NCBI GenBank assembly: GCA_047445235.1
Contig: JBLGEO010000050.1
Coordinates: 1-34,012, forward strand
Reading direction: 5' to 3'
DNA length: 34,012 nt
Source: JBDSRX01 sp047445235
Lineage (GTDB): Bacteria > Patescibacteriota > Dojkabacteria > J137
The notes below the pieces were generated by a model. That model ran no database searches. It worked only from the letters and a program-made list of their open reading frames with translations, and was not told the origin of the DNA. Each line of letters opens with the position of its first letter. The stretch's first letter is position 1. The translations under genes and the position numbers were made by a program. Below are positions 15,796 to 22,272 of this stretch, one piece after another.

Positions 15796-16806
15796 TTAGA
15801 TTCCCGAGTACTTTTCAGTTCTGAAATCAATTATACTTAGATTATTATACTCTCCGCTTGTAATAAGTACATTTAAATCCCTAATTTGATCCAGGTAAGG
15901 CCTTCTAGGGAAGAAATACAGTTGCTTACCGGAATCAGTTATAAAAATAAAAGTGTCTCCTGTTCTATACTCTATGCTGGTAACAACCAACGGAATTTTT
16001 AAAATTAATTCCTGAATTTTTAAAACGAATTCAATACTACTTCCTTCTATGTCGTTTTTCAAGCCTTGCCTATCTAGTAATTTGACCAAATCGTTATAGA
16101 CAGATTGAGCAACAATATCTTTAGACTGATTAAAGTAATCATCAATTTTTATATTTGCTTCGTTTTGGTAAGCCTGTACATATCGATTTTTCTGATCAGC
16201 GGTTGCTTTTGCCCATGTGATTCCCTCTGTTGTATTTTCAGGATCGTCTTCAAATCTCTTCTTTACCACAAGTGAATCTGAAGTTAATTTTCCCTGAAGT
16301 GCTAAAGTTTCTGTTTCCGATAAATCTAATTTAGGAGGATTTAAAGACCCAACAACCATTGCTCTATTATTAAGCAGAGTTATTGAGTCTTTCGAAATTA
16401 CAACAACAACAGGTGTGCTCTCTACTATATCTAACTTTATTATTCCCGAGATGTCCTTAGAAACATATACATTTAACACTTCGCTATACTTACTTTTAAT
16501 TAACCCCTCTATCTCTGTAGACCTAACCTTTAAAATATTTTTACCTTTGTAGCTGTCTAATAATGCCAATACTTCTTTTGTATCTACTCTGGTAGTTCCG
16601 ATAACTTCTATATCTTGGACTTTAAAAAGCTGATCGTTATTAAAAAGAACAATTACACCTGCAAGTATTACAAGACCAATGGTTATAAATATGTATTTTT
16701 TGATTTTAGATACCCAACCAACTACGTCGCCTGCCCTATCTTTTAGAAGGGCCTTCTGCCTTTGTTTTTTGTAGTCAATTTTTGGTTCTTTATTTCTTCC
16801 AAACAT
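15796..16806 (-). CDS. ftsQ: FtsQ/DivIB-like cell division protein
   Basis: Bitopic membrane protein linking early and late divisome components. It has a basic cytoplasmic head (1-37), a membrane helix (about 38-57) and then a POTRA domain (LFKVQDIEVIGTTRVD to about 135). The beta-rich FtsQ domain follows, with LDIVESTPVVVV and a C-terminal FITDSGKQLYFFPRR. It is the only recognisable third member of the division cluster, directly upstream of ftsA. An insert-like polar segment (about 175-230) makes it longer than many FtsQ proteins (336 residues). GGAG lies 2 nt before the ATG (GGAGTTATG). Identification rests on fold signatures and position; overall similarity is low, as is usual for FtsQ. 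Confidence 0.82.
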   Translation of the reverse strand: MFGRNKEPKIDYKKQRQKALLKDRAGDVVGWVSKIKKYIFITIGLVILAGVIVLFNNDQLFKVQDIEVIGTTRVDTKEVLALLDSYKGKNILKVRSTEIEGLIKSKYSEVLNVYVSKDISGIIKLDIVESTPVVVVISKDSITLLNNRAMVVGSLNPPKLDLSETETLALQGKLTSDSLVVKKRFEDDPENTTEGITWAKATADQKNRYVQAYQNEANIKIDDYFNQSKDIVAQSVYNDLVKLLDRQGLKNDIEGSSIEFVLKIQELILKIPLVVTSIEYRTGDTFIFITDSGKQLYFFPRRPYLDQIRDLNVLITSGEYNNLSIIDFRTEKYSGI

Positions 16807-17154
16807 AACTCCATATTACACGAGAGGGTTAAGGGTTACTAGTTACGGGTTACTGGTTAAGTAGTATTAACTGACATGGCTGATTTGTTTACGTTCTCGC
16901 GATTGGGGAGTTTGAGGGGAAATGCTTTTTGACTTCCACTCTACTTTTTCAAAAATCATTTACCTTCAAAACTTTCTTGTGCCGGCTTGCCGGTATGCAG
17001 CACTTTTAGTTATAAAAGTGCGATAGAAGAAAACTAACGCAAAGCAACTAATGAGTAAGTTACAATCTATTGATTGAGGTGGTAACGGCTCCGCCCCTAA
17101 GTAAGCATAAAAAAAATCCCGATTTCTCGGGACTTTTAAATTCTTTTCAATCTA
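16807..17154. other. Gene-free stretch between rpsO and ftsQ with hairpins
   Basis: No gene is seen in about 350 nt. It contains near-tandem units GGTTAAGGGTTACTAGTTAC and GGGTTACTGGTTAAG (16826-16860). A third copy of the CCGGCTTGCCGG repeat follows (16976-16997, 22 nt identical to the other two). A perfect 9-bp hairpin GCACTTTTA / TAAAAGTGC lies at 17000-17021. The rpsO terminator closes the stretch. Confidence 0.65.
17109..17132 (-). terminator. Intrinsic terminator of rpsO
   Basis: On the minus strand TCCCGA and TCGGGA enclose GAAA and are followed by eight T residues, 22 nt after the rpsO stop. Confidence 0.88.
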
Positions 17155-17457
17155 TTAAACAGTTGCTTTTAATCCTAATTCTTTCATTATCTTATTAACC
17201 TTAGGTGCATCTTCTGTAGTTCTTTCTACATACTTGATTAATCTTCTTCTATCTCCAACTAACTTTAATAAACCTCTTCTTGAGTGCTTATCTTTCTTGT
17301 TAATCTTTAAGTGATTTGATAAATAGTTAATTCTCTCTGTTAAAAGAGCTATCTGAACAATTGGAGATCCTGTATCTTTCTCATGATCACCGTACTTCTT
17401 AATTAACTCTGTTTTAAGAGTTTTATCTTTATTGAAATTTGATTTCTTACTCGACAT
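17155..17457 (-). CDS. rpsO: Small-subunit ribosomal protein S15
   Basis: Primary 16S rRNA-binding protein of the central domain. The S15 signature is clear: KDTGSPIVQIALLTERINYL, then HLKINKKDKHSRRGLLKLV and RRRLIKYVE. The first part of the protein is Lys-rich. I chose the ATG at 17457 (100 residues) rather than the in-frame TTG at 17472. The ATG gives the MSSKK-type N-terminus close to S15 norms, and the -10 box sits 30 nt upstream. It is monocistronic with its own terminator; in many bacteria it precedes pnp, which is absent here. Confidence 0.95.
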   Translation of the reverse strand: MSSKKSNFNKDKTLKTELIKKYGDHEKDTGSPIVQIALLTERINYLSNHLKINKKDKHSRRGLLKLVGDRRRLIKYVERTTEDAPKVNKIMKELGLKATV

Positions 17458-17487
17458 ACTTGTAGTACACAATTAAATATTGGTTAT

Positions 17488-17493
17488 ATTATA
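17488..17493 (-). promoter_or_regulatory. -10 box of rpsO
   Basis: TATAAT on the minus strand (TATTATAATATAACC), 30 nt before ATG 17457; predicted leader about 24 nt. S15 often represses its own mRNA by leader binding, but this leader looks too short for known folds. Confidence 0.55.
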
Positions 17494-17512
17494 ATACAAA
17501 AATGCGTATTTA

Positions 17513-17791
17513 TCAATCGAATGACTCATCTTCGTCATCTTTTTTGAATCTTTTCAAAAGATGAGAGATGGTATCCTTGAAAGTTAGTGCTGTTTTTACA
17601 GTGGTTCTGATTGATTTATAGTCTTCTAATGTCAAATCTGTAAGCTCAGAAACGTTTTGAACAGGTTTTCTTATATCTTCTAACATTGAAGTTACCTTAT
17701 TAAGCAGTCTCATTATAGCGAATGCGATACCTGCAATAGCGAATGCAATTGCAAAGCCTAATAAAATTTTTACAAAATCGTCTGTGGTAAT
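17513..17791 (-). CDS. Small single-pass membrane protein, apparently with a noncanonical start
   Basis: The only ATG (17713) gives a 66-residue protein starting MRLLNKV. The frame stays open upstream and encodes a perfect membrane helix, DFVKILLGFAIAFAIAG then IAFAI, ending at that methionine. The open frame begins after TAG at about 17825 and contains no ATG, GTG or TTG before 17713; ATC (17794) and ATT (17791) are the candidates. I used ATT 17791 (92 residues). The soluble tail has DLTLEDYKSIRTTVKTALT and an acidic end. A -10 box at 17830-17835 supports an upstream start. A sequence error or an ATG start without the helix are the alternatives. Confidence 0.55.
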   Translation of the reverse strand: MTTDDFVKILLGFAIAFAIAGIAFAIMRLLNKVTSMLEDIRKPVQNVSELTDLTLEDYKSIRTTVKTALTFKDTISHLLKRFKKDDEDESFD

Positions 17792-17829
17792 GATATTCGC
17801 TAAATAATATGTTAAATTCTTCTACTATT

Positions 17830-17835
17830 ATTATA
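17830..17835 (-). promoter_or_regulatory. Promoter of the small membrane protein
   Basis: TATAAT on the minus strand, with TTGCTT (17857-17852) 16 nt upstream as a possible -35. It is back to back with the promoter of the toxin-antitoxin operon at 17865. Confidence 0.5.
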
Positions 17836-17864
17836 TTACTTACTCTAAATTAAGCAAGGTTTTA

Positions 17865-17892
17865 TTGACAAAATAACCAATTTAGCTATAAT
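17865..17892 (+). promoter_or_regulatory. Consensus sigma-70 promoter of the toxin-antitoxin operon
   Basis: A perfect TTGACA (17865-17870), a 16-nt spacer and a perfect TATAAT (17887-17892). The predicted start near 17899 leaves a 21-nt leader. This is the best promoter in the window. Confidence 0.85.
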
Positions 17893-17919
17893 TATCGTAA
17901 TTCATTAAACATTTAGAAT

Positions 17920-18333
17920 ATGCATAAAAACAAAGACGGAAAGGTAACAGCATCATTAACTGAAGTTAAGAACCGAACTGGAGATATATTTGCTCTTGTA
18001 GATGAGTTCGGAGAAGTATACTTAACCTCTTACAACAAGGTTAGATATAAAATTACAAAAACAGATATCGCTAGCTTTATAGAGTTAAGCGAAGGTGTAT
18101 CTAAAGCAGAAAGAAAAGAATCTGTTAAACCAGAAAAGAAGGCTGCTCCTAGAAGACCCTCCCCTGCTCTTAAACAAGAAGTAGTTGAGGAACCTGTTGC
18201 AAAAGTAGAGCCAGAAGAAGTAAAAGAAGACAGCGTAATAAGCAAGATTTCAAAAATTATCCCTTGGGATAGGAATAGTTCAAAGGAAACTGATTTTGCA
18301 AATAATTCTAGAAGTCCTTTAGTTAGTAATTAA
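17920..18333 (+). CDS. Phd/YefM-like antitoxin candidate with long C-terminal tail
   Basis: The first 50 residues (VTASLTEVKNRTGDIFALVD, then EVYLTSYNKVRYKI) resemble the Phd/YefM DNA-binding fold. In that fold a short 'SLTEVKN' helix is followed by 'pviIt...g' strands. The remainder is a Lys/Glu/Pro-rich disordered region (60-110) and a short amphipathic end (VISKISKIIPWDRN), which could wrap the toxin. At 137 residues it is longer than typical Phd antitoxins (about 80-90). It lies 19 nt before a PIN-domain gene behind a consensus promoter, as expected of an antitoxin-first operon. The assignment rests on context plus weak N-terminal similarity. Confidence 0.6.
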   Translation: MHKNKDGKVTASLTEVKNRTGDIFALVDEFGEVYLTSYNKVRYKITKTDIASFIELSEGVSKAERKESVKPEKKAAPRRPSPALKQEVVEEPVAKVEPEEVKEDSVISKISKIIPWDRNSSKETDFANNSRSPLVSN

Positions 18334-18352
18334 ATATTAATGTTTTAAATAT

Positions 18353-18727
18353 ATGAAAGAAGTAGTACTTGTTGACACTGGGATAATAGTTGAATACTTA
18401 AGAACTGGGAAAGGTGTTCTACCTTCTGCATACGAGAGCTACGAGATGGTAATTTCCGCAGCTACATTTACAGAGCTACTAGCTAGCAAAACTTTTGAAG
18501 ATGAAGCTTTAAAGAAAGAAGTCTTAGAGTTTTGTGATAAGTACTTCTCTGTTAAGGATGTTACATCTGATACTGCTATGAAAGCTGCTGAAGTTTTAAG
18601 AACTTCTGATGTTACTTTAGCAACAGCATTTCTTGCTGCAACTGCTCTAGAGAATGGTATTAAGGTTTTAACTGATGATGAAAAGAAGTTTAGTTCTGTA
18701 CAAGGGCTTTCTTTTTTAAGTATGTAA
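18353..18727 (+). CDS. PIN-domain ribonuclease (VapC-like toxin)
   Basis: A 124-residue PIN domain, the size of VapC toxins. The acidic metal-binding residues are D8 (VLVDTGIIVEYL), E41 (TFTELLAS), D86 (TSDVTLATAFLAATAL) and D108/D109 (LTDDEKKFS). The family cleaves RNA, often tRNA or rRNA loops. It follows the Phd-like gene in the same operon and is closed by a terminator. tRNA-Pro begins 92 nt downstream. There is no sign of truncation, and all four acidic positions are kept, so it should be catalytically competent. Confidence 0.85.
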   Translation: MKEVVLVDTGIIVEYLRTGKGVLPSAYESYEMVISAATFTELLASKTFEDEALKKEVLEFCDKYFSVKDVTSDTAMKAAEVLRTSDVTLATAFLAATALENGIKVLTDDEKKFSSVQGLSFLSM

Positions 18728-18749
18728 GTATCACTTAAAGTTTAACCAG

Positions 18750-18770
18750 ACCGGCGAAAGCCGGTTTTTT
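18750..18770 (+). terminator. Terminator of the toxin-antitoxin operon
   Basis: CCGGC (18751-18755), loop GAAA, GCCGG (18760-18764), then TTTTTT. Confidence 0.9.
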
Positions 18771-18795
18771 GTTTCTAAATCCTATTAGGTTCTGG

Positions 18796-18801
18796 TATAA
18801 T
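18796..18801 (+). promoter_or_regulatory. -10 box of tRNA-Pro
   Basis: TATAAT 18 nt before the first acceptor base. No clear -35. Confidence 0.55.
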
Positions 18802-18819
18802 CGTAAGCAATCAACAAAT

Positions 18820-18893
18820 CGGAGAGTAGTTCAATTGGCTAGAATACGCGTTTTGGGAACGCGGGGTTGCAGGTTCGAGTCCTGTCTCTCCGA
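18820..18893 (+). tRNA. tRNA-Pro (anticodon UGG)
   Basis: A full cloverleaf can be folded by eye. The acceptor arms CGGAGAG / CTCTCCG have discriminator A. The D-arm is GTTC...GAAT. The anticodon stem CGCGT / ACGCG has loop TTTGGGA (anticodon TGG, G37). The T-arm GCAGG / CCTGT has TTCGAGT. C1:G72 and A73 are bacterial tRNA-Pro identity marks. The 3' CCA is not encoded. G37 after UGG makes it an expected substrate of TrmD, encoded 3.4 kb away. Confidence 0.95.
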
Positions 18894-18909
18894 TTTAATA
18901 AACTTACAC

Positions 18910-19188
18910 ATGAGAGATTTCATCCCCAATCCAATATTACCGGCATTTAAAGAGCAAAGATTCATTGCTACTGATGAAAATCTTAATAGGTACTCCTGTA
19001 GATTTTTAAATAAAAGAGTTTACGTAAAACTTCCTATTGGGAAGATTTTTGGAACTATCACAAATGTAATGAAAAGTGGTGGTTACCCTGGCCATGTTAT
19101 GGCTTTAATGGTAGATGATTCTGGAATTACAAGATCAATCCTTGGAATGAGGAAAATAGTATTAGCCGAAGAGCCTCAAGAATCCTAA
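18910..19188 (+). CDS. Small hypothetical protein
   Basis: No family recognised. It has 92 residues with a start at ATG 18910, 17 nt after tRNA-Pro. Longer in-frame starts run through the tRNA and are rejected. The sequence shows RYSCRFLNKRVYVKLPIG, KIFGTITNVMKSGGYPGHVM and ALMVDDSGITRSILG, a pattern of beta strands suggesting a small SH3-like or barrel fold. It may be cotranscribed with the tRNA. Its TAA shares bases with the TAG of the convergent gene. Confidence 0.6.
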   Translation: MRDFIPNPILPAFKEQRFIATDENLNRYSCRFLNKRVYVKLPIGKIFGTITNVMKSGGYPGHVMALMVDDSGITRSILGMRKIVLAEEPQES

Positions 19189-19874
19189 AAACTTTCGATA
19201 TAGTACTTCTTCTCTCTAAACTCTGGTCTACCTTCTAAATACCAGTCCATCATTTCATCTTCATTGTGGTACTTTGGACCCATTTCTGCGAATTGTTTTT
19301 TATTAAACCAAAAGTTCTTACTCCCCTCTGCATCTTTTATTTTCCCTGTAACATTTTTAACTTCTACAACATTAAAAAATTTATCTTCCAAAATATTTCC
19401 GTTCATATCGTAAACCATTTCGTGAAGGATATAACAGTATCGGAACTTTGTAGCGTCTAAATCCGTTTCTTCTTTTAGTTCTCTTTTAGCAGTTTCAAAT
19501 ATTGTTTCACCATATCTAACCTTTCCTGACATGAATCCGAAGTAACCGTAATATGGTTCTTTTAGCCTTTGCTGAACCATCACATACTTAATACCTTTCA
19601 CTATTTTGATTGGTACTAATATTACAGAAACCTTAGGTTGTTTCTCGATTGTGTGGTTATCCGTATCCATTCTATTTGCAAACTCTTTTCCAGAAAGTGT
19701 AAGGCTGTACTCCTGACCTTCCTTCTTAATGAGGTTTAGATCTACTAAAGATTTGATGTGATATGAGAAGTGGTCTGTAGGCAAGGATTCTGTATTTAAG
19801 TTTTTGAATCGGGATTTTGGATTGAAAAGAAGGTATTTTAAAGCCTTCATTTGGATTGGGTTAAGCTCGTTCAT
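19185..19874 (-). CDS. Winged-helix/Nudix hydrolase fusion
   Basis: Residues 1-70 look like a winged helix-turn-helix (MKALKYLLFNPKSRF, HFSYHIKSLVDLNLIKKEG, YSLTLSGKEFANRM). Residues 80-210 form a Nudix domain with the box starting at G117. G117 and E123 fit GX5E, and R131-E132-L133 and E135-E136 fit REUXEE; the following glycine is aspartate. Nudix enzymes hydrolyse nucleoside diphosphate derivatives. The domain order is the reverse of NrtR-type repressors (Nudix first, winged helix last). It may be a transcriptional regulator sensing a nucleotide, or an enzyme with a protein-binding head. The substrate is unknown. Confidence 0.85.
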   Translation of the reverse strand: MNELNPIQMKALKYLLFNPKSRFKNLNTESLPTDHFSYHIKSLVDLNLIKKEGQEYSLTLSGKEFANRMDTDNHTIEKQPKVSVILVPIKIVKGIKYVMVQQRLKEPYYGYFGFMSGKVRYGETIFETAKRELKEETDLDATKFRYCYILHEMVYDMNGNILEDKFFNVVEVKNVTGKIKDAEGSKNFWFNKKQFAEMGPKYHNEDEMMDWYLEGRPEFREKKYYIESF

Positions 19875-19950
19875 TTAGAAAAGTTAACGGTTATTACGTG
19901 GATTATCTAGCTTGCAATTGAATACGTCTAGTGAAAAAGATTTCACTAAG

Positions 19951-21537
19951 CTATTCCTTGCTTAGAAGATGTATTAATAGTTTTTCCATCATTGCTTGCA
20001 TACCAGGGTCAATCTTGGAGTTTGTTAGCTTCATAACCATCAATGAATGCTGCAATTGGTCTGGTTTCAGATAAGACGACTTACCCTTGGGGAATACCCT
20101 ACTTTCAAACTCAGATAGTTTGGATTCTAGGTATATTTGATAATCATTGAATTCTGAAATAATTCTAATCCTTCTCAGATCTACTTTACTGTTATACATC
20201 TGTCTTATCTTTTCTTTTATATATCTAAATGCAAAAGATCTTGCAGAGCGTTCTGAGACATCTAGCTGATACAACATCAAATTAATATCATGGTCCGTTA
20301 TTGTAGATTCACTGAGTTTCTTGGTAGCTAAAACACCCTCTGCTGCATACGATTCATCTTGATAATATTGTCTAGCATGGTAAGTCTCATGAGCAACTAA
20401 TTGCATCAAAAGTGCCTCAAATATTATTTGATAATCATCATCTACTAGTTCAGTCATATTTTTCTCTTTTCTATATTTAATGTAGCTATCAAAGGAATCA
20501 TTTATTTTTTTTAATTTAGCGATATCATTTTTTGCCCCCGTATTATTTCTAAAGCCGATATTTACTAAGAATTTGAACTTATTGTCTATCAGTCCAACAC
20601 CCATAACTGGGGAATCTTCACTGGGAAGTAGATCTATTTCTGGATTAACTTTAAAATCATCTTCAATTGAAAGCACTCTTATACAATCATTCAATGTTTC
20701 CGATATTATTAAGTTTATACTTTCGGGAATTTCGGGATCTGGAACTCCACCATCATTGACTCTAAAAGTCTTTCTATTAGAAAGATCTCCCATTTTCTCC
20801 CAATTAATTTTCTTTAAAAGATGCTTTGGTTTTTCTGGTGATTCTTTTTTGACCTCTTCATTGAATTGTTTGAATTCATCGACCTCATTTACTAAATAAG
20901 AAATCATTGGCTCAATATAGGGATATTCTTCTTCCCCTCCTTCTAATTTATGTCTAAGGTATTCAATAACAAATCTGTTTGCTTCTTGCTCGAAGTATTC
21001 TTGCAAATTATCAGTTTGCAAAGATAATCTTATGTTATACATGGATCTTAAAAGGTCAATTGTCATGGAATCTTTAAAGAATCTAAAGTCCTGATCTACA
21101 TTAAGCAGCAGATCTTCAAAGTTAGTATAAAGATAACTATTAAAATAAGAATATTGCTTATATGGATTAAAATTCTTACTCAAAATAAATTTTAAGTCAT
21201 AGTGTGAGAAATCGTCTCTGAGATTCATATTAACTAAGAATTCTCTTTCAATTAACAAAGTATACTTACCTTCACTATTTCCGCTTACACGAAAATGTTG
21301 ATAACCCTCACTCTCTTCGAGTTCTACTGCCCACTGATCTGAAAATTCTTCCAAACCTAGAACCTTTACGCAATTATTAATACATTCGTCTAGCCATTCT
21401 TGCGTACTTGCTGAAAGCTCAACGAGTTCGCCATTATAAGTAGGGTGATAAGTCTTTCTATCGCTATTTTCAGAGAGACGATCCCAGTTAACTTCAACTG
21501 ACACTATCTTTTGGTTCTCAATTACTTCATCTGCCAT
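19951..21537 (-). CDS. Tandemly duplicated protein with HExxH metalloprotease-like motif in the second copy
   Basis: Not recognised as any named family. The 528 residues consist of two related halves. Evidence for duplication is VNWDRLSENSDRKTY (16-30) against INWEKMGDLSNRKTF (244-258), then CINNCVKVLGLEEF (52-65) against TLNDCIRVLSIEDDF (281-295). FEQEANRFVIEYL (182-194) also matches SERSARSFAFRYI (428-440). The second half has VAHETYH (381-387), a gluzincin-type HExxH, and E429 could be the third ligand. In the first half the aligned segment is DFRFF, so its metal site is lost. There is no signal peptide. A cytoplasmic zinc peptidase with a pseudo-domain is the best inference. Confidence 0.7.
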   Translation of the reverse strand: MADEVIENQKIVSVEVNWDRLSENSDRKTYHPTYNGELVELSASTQEWLDECINNCVKVLGLEEFSDQWAVELEESEGYQHFRVSGNSEGKYTLLIEREFLVNMNLRDDFSHYDLKFILSKNFNPYKQYSYFNSYLYTNFEDLLLNVDQDFRFFKDSMTIDLLRSMYNIRLSLQTDNLQEYFEQEANRFVIEYLRHKLEGGEEEYPYIEPMISYLVNEVDEFKQFNEEVKKESPEKPKHLLKKINWEKMGDLSNRKTFRVNDGGVPDPEIPESINLIISETLNDCIRVLSIEDDFKVNPEIDLLPSEDSPVMGVGLIDNKFKFLVNIGFRNNTGAKNDIAKLKKINDSFDSYIKYRKEKNMTELVDDDYQIIFEALLMQLVAHETYHARQYYQDESYAAEGVLATKKLSESTITDHDINLMLYQLDVSERSARSFAFRYIKEKIRQMYNSKVDLRRIRIISEFNDYQIYLESKLSEFESRVFPKGKSSYLKPDQLQHSLMVMKLTNSKIDPGMQAMMEKLLIHLLSKE

Positions 21538-21733
21538 AATTAATATTGTCTAAATTAAAACACCCTTTCTCTGTCCTTCTTATACCGTCATTGCGTTTAC
21601 GGCTGTAGAGAAAGATTTATGTAAATCGCCTACACCTTTCAATGTTCTAGATAAAAAGTATTGGTGTTGTTAGATATTATCAGAGATAGTATTTAAAAGT
21701 CCAATGCGCTTGTTTCTCTACAATTTGTAGTGG

Positions 21734-21757
21734 ATGTTACGTAAATTTACGTAACAT
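21734..21757. promoter_or_regulatory. 24-bp perfect palindrome, probable operator
   Basis: The half-site ATGTTACGTAAA is followed directly by its exact reverse complement. It ends one base before the expected -35 position of the extended -10 promoter at 21779. Its size and placement fit a dimeric repressor site. A transcribed hairpin is less likely because it lies upstream of the predicted start. Confidence 0.6.
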
Positions 21758-21778
21758 TTATTAACTTATGTGGGTATA

Positions 21779-21787
21779 TGCTAATAT
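21779..21787 (+). promoter_or_regulatory. Extended -10 of the two-TM gene, leaderless configuration
   Basis: TGCTAATAT (TG-n-TAATAT), with the ATG at 21793 only 5 nt after the box. This supports 21793 rather than 21778 as the start. Confidence 0.5.
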
Positions 21788-21792
21788 TCTTT

Positions 21793-22272
21793 ATGCAGAT
21801 CAAACCAGAAGAACAAAACTATGAAGAAGTTGATTTAGATCAGAAATATCTAAAACAAATAGCAGATGCATTAGAGGAAGGCGATGAGAGAACCAACATG
21901 AATGATCAATTTGAGTTTGCAAAGTCCCAGATAGCTCAATACGAGGAGGAAGCCCATATTTTACATATAGGTTTAGCATTTTTTAGCTTTCTTTCAGTCT
22001 ACATATCTGCTGCAGAGGTTGAATACGCTAATGGGAACTGGAGCTACAATAGAATAGAAGGATTCACTATTGGACTGACCTTAGCTCTTATCCTCTTTGC
22101 AGTTTTAAGCATCTACTCAAGAAAGATTCATGGGCCAAGTATCTGGGAGGATGAAGTACAGCAAATAGAAAAATGGCAAGAAGCATTATCGAATATCTAT
22201 AGGATGGAAGATAACGATGAACCAGTAGAACTAGGCGAATTGCTTAGGAATGTAAATAAACTCGAACCTTAA
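21793..22272 (+). CDS. Two-TM membrane protein of unknown function
   Basis: I do not recognise the family. The acidic N-terminal 45 residues are helical (YLKQIADALEEGDERTN). Two membrane helices, about 50-70 and 83-103 from ATG 21793, are separated by a short loop (VEYANGNWSYNRIEG). A helical cytoplasmic tail (IWEDEVQQIEKWQEALSNIY) follows. The layout of two TM helices with coiled flanks resembles small SLATT-like membrane proteins, but no motif proves that. ATG 21778 would add five residues. Upstream lies a 24-bp palindrome, so it is probably regulated. Its TAA overlaps the trmD TAA in TTAA. Confidence 0.6.
   Translation: MQIKPEEQNYEEVDLDQKYLKQIADALEEGDERTNMNDQFEFAKSQIAQYEEEAHILHIGLAFFSFLSVYISAAEVEYANGNWSYNRIEGFTIGLTLALILFAVLSIYSRKIHGPSIWEDEVQQIEKWQEALSNIYRMEDNDEPVELGELLRNVNKLEP

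Larger units (their letters stand above)
21538..21792. other. Divergent regulatory gap upstream of the two-TM gene
   Basis: No gene. It holds a widely spaced inverted repeat CTTTCTCT (21565-21572) / AGAGAAAG (21607-21614). An odd palindrome CTACAATTTGTAG (21718-21730) and the 24-bp perfect palindrome at 21734-21757 follow. Last is an extended -10 box just before the plus-strand gene. Confidence 0.65.

Noticed and set aside
18769..18909. N-terminal extension of the small gene after tRNA-Pro
   Set aside because: It would read through the whole tRNA gene and its promoter; ATG 18910 is the sensible start.
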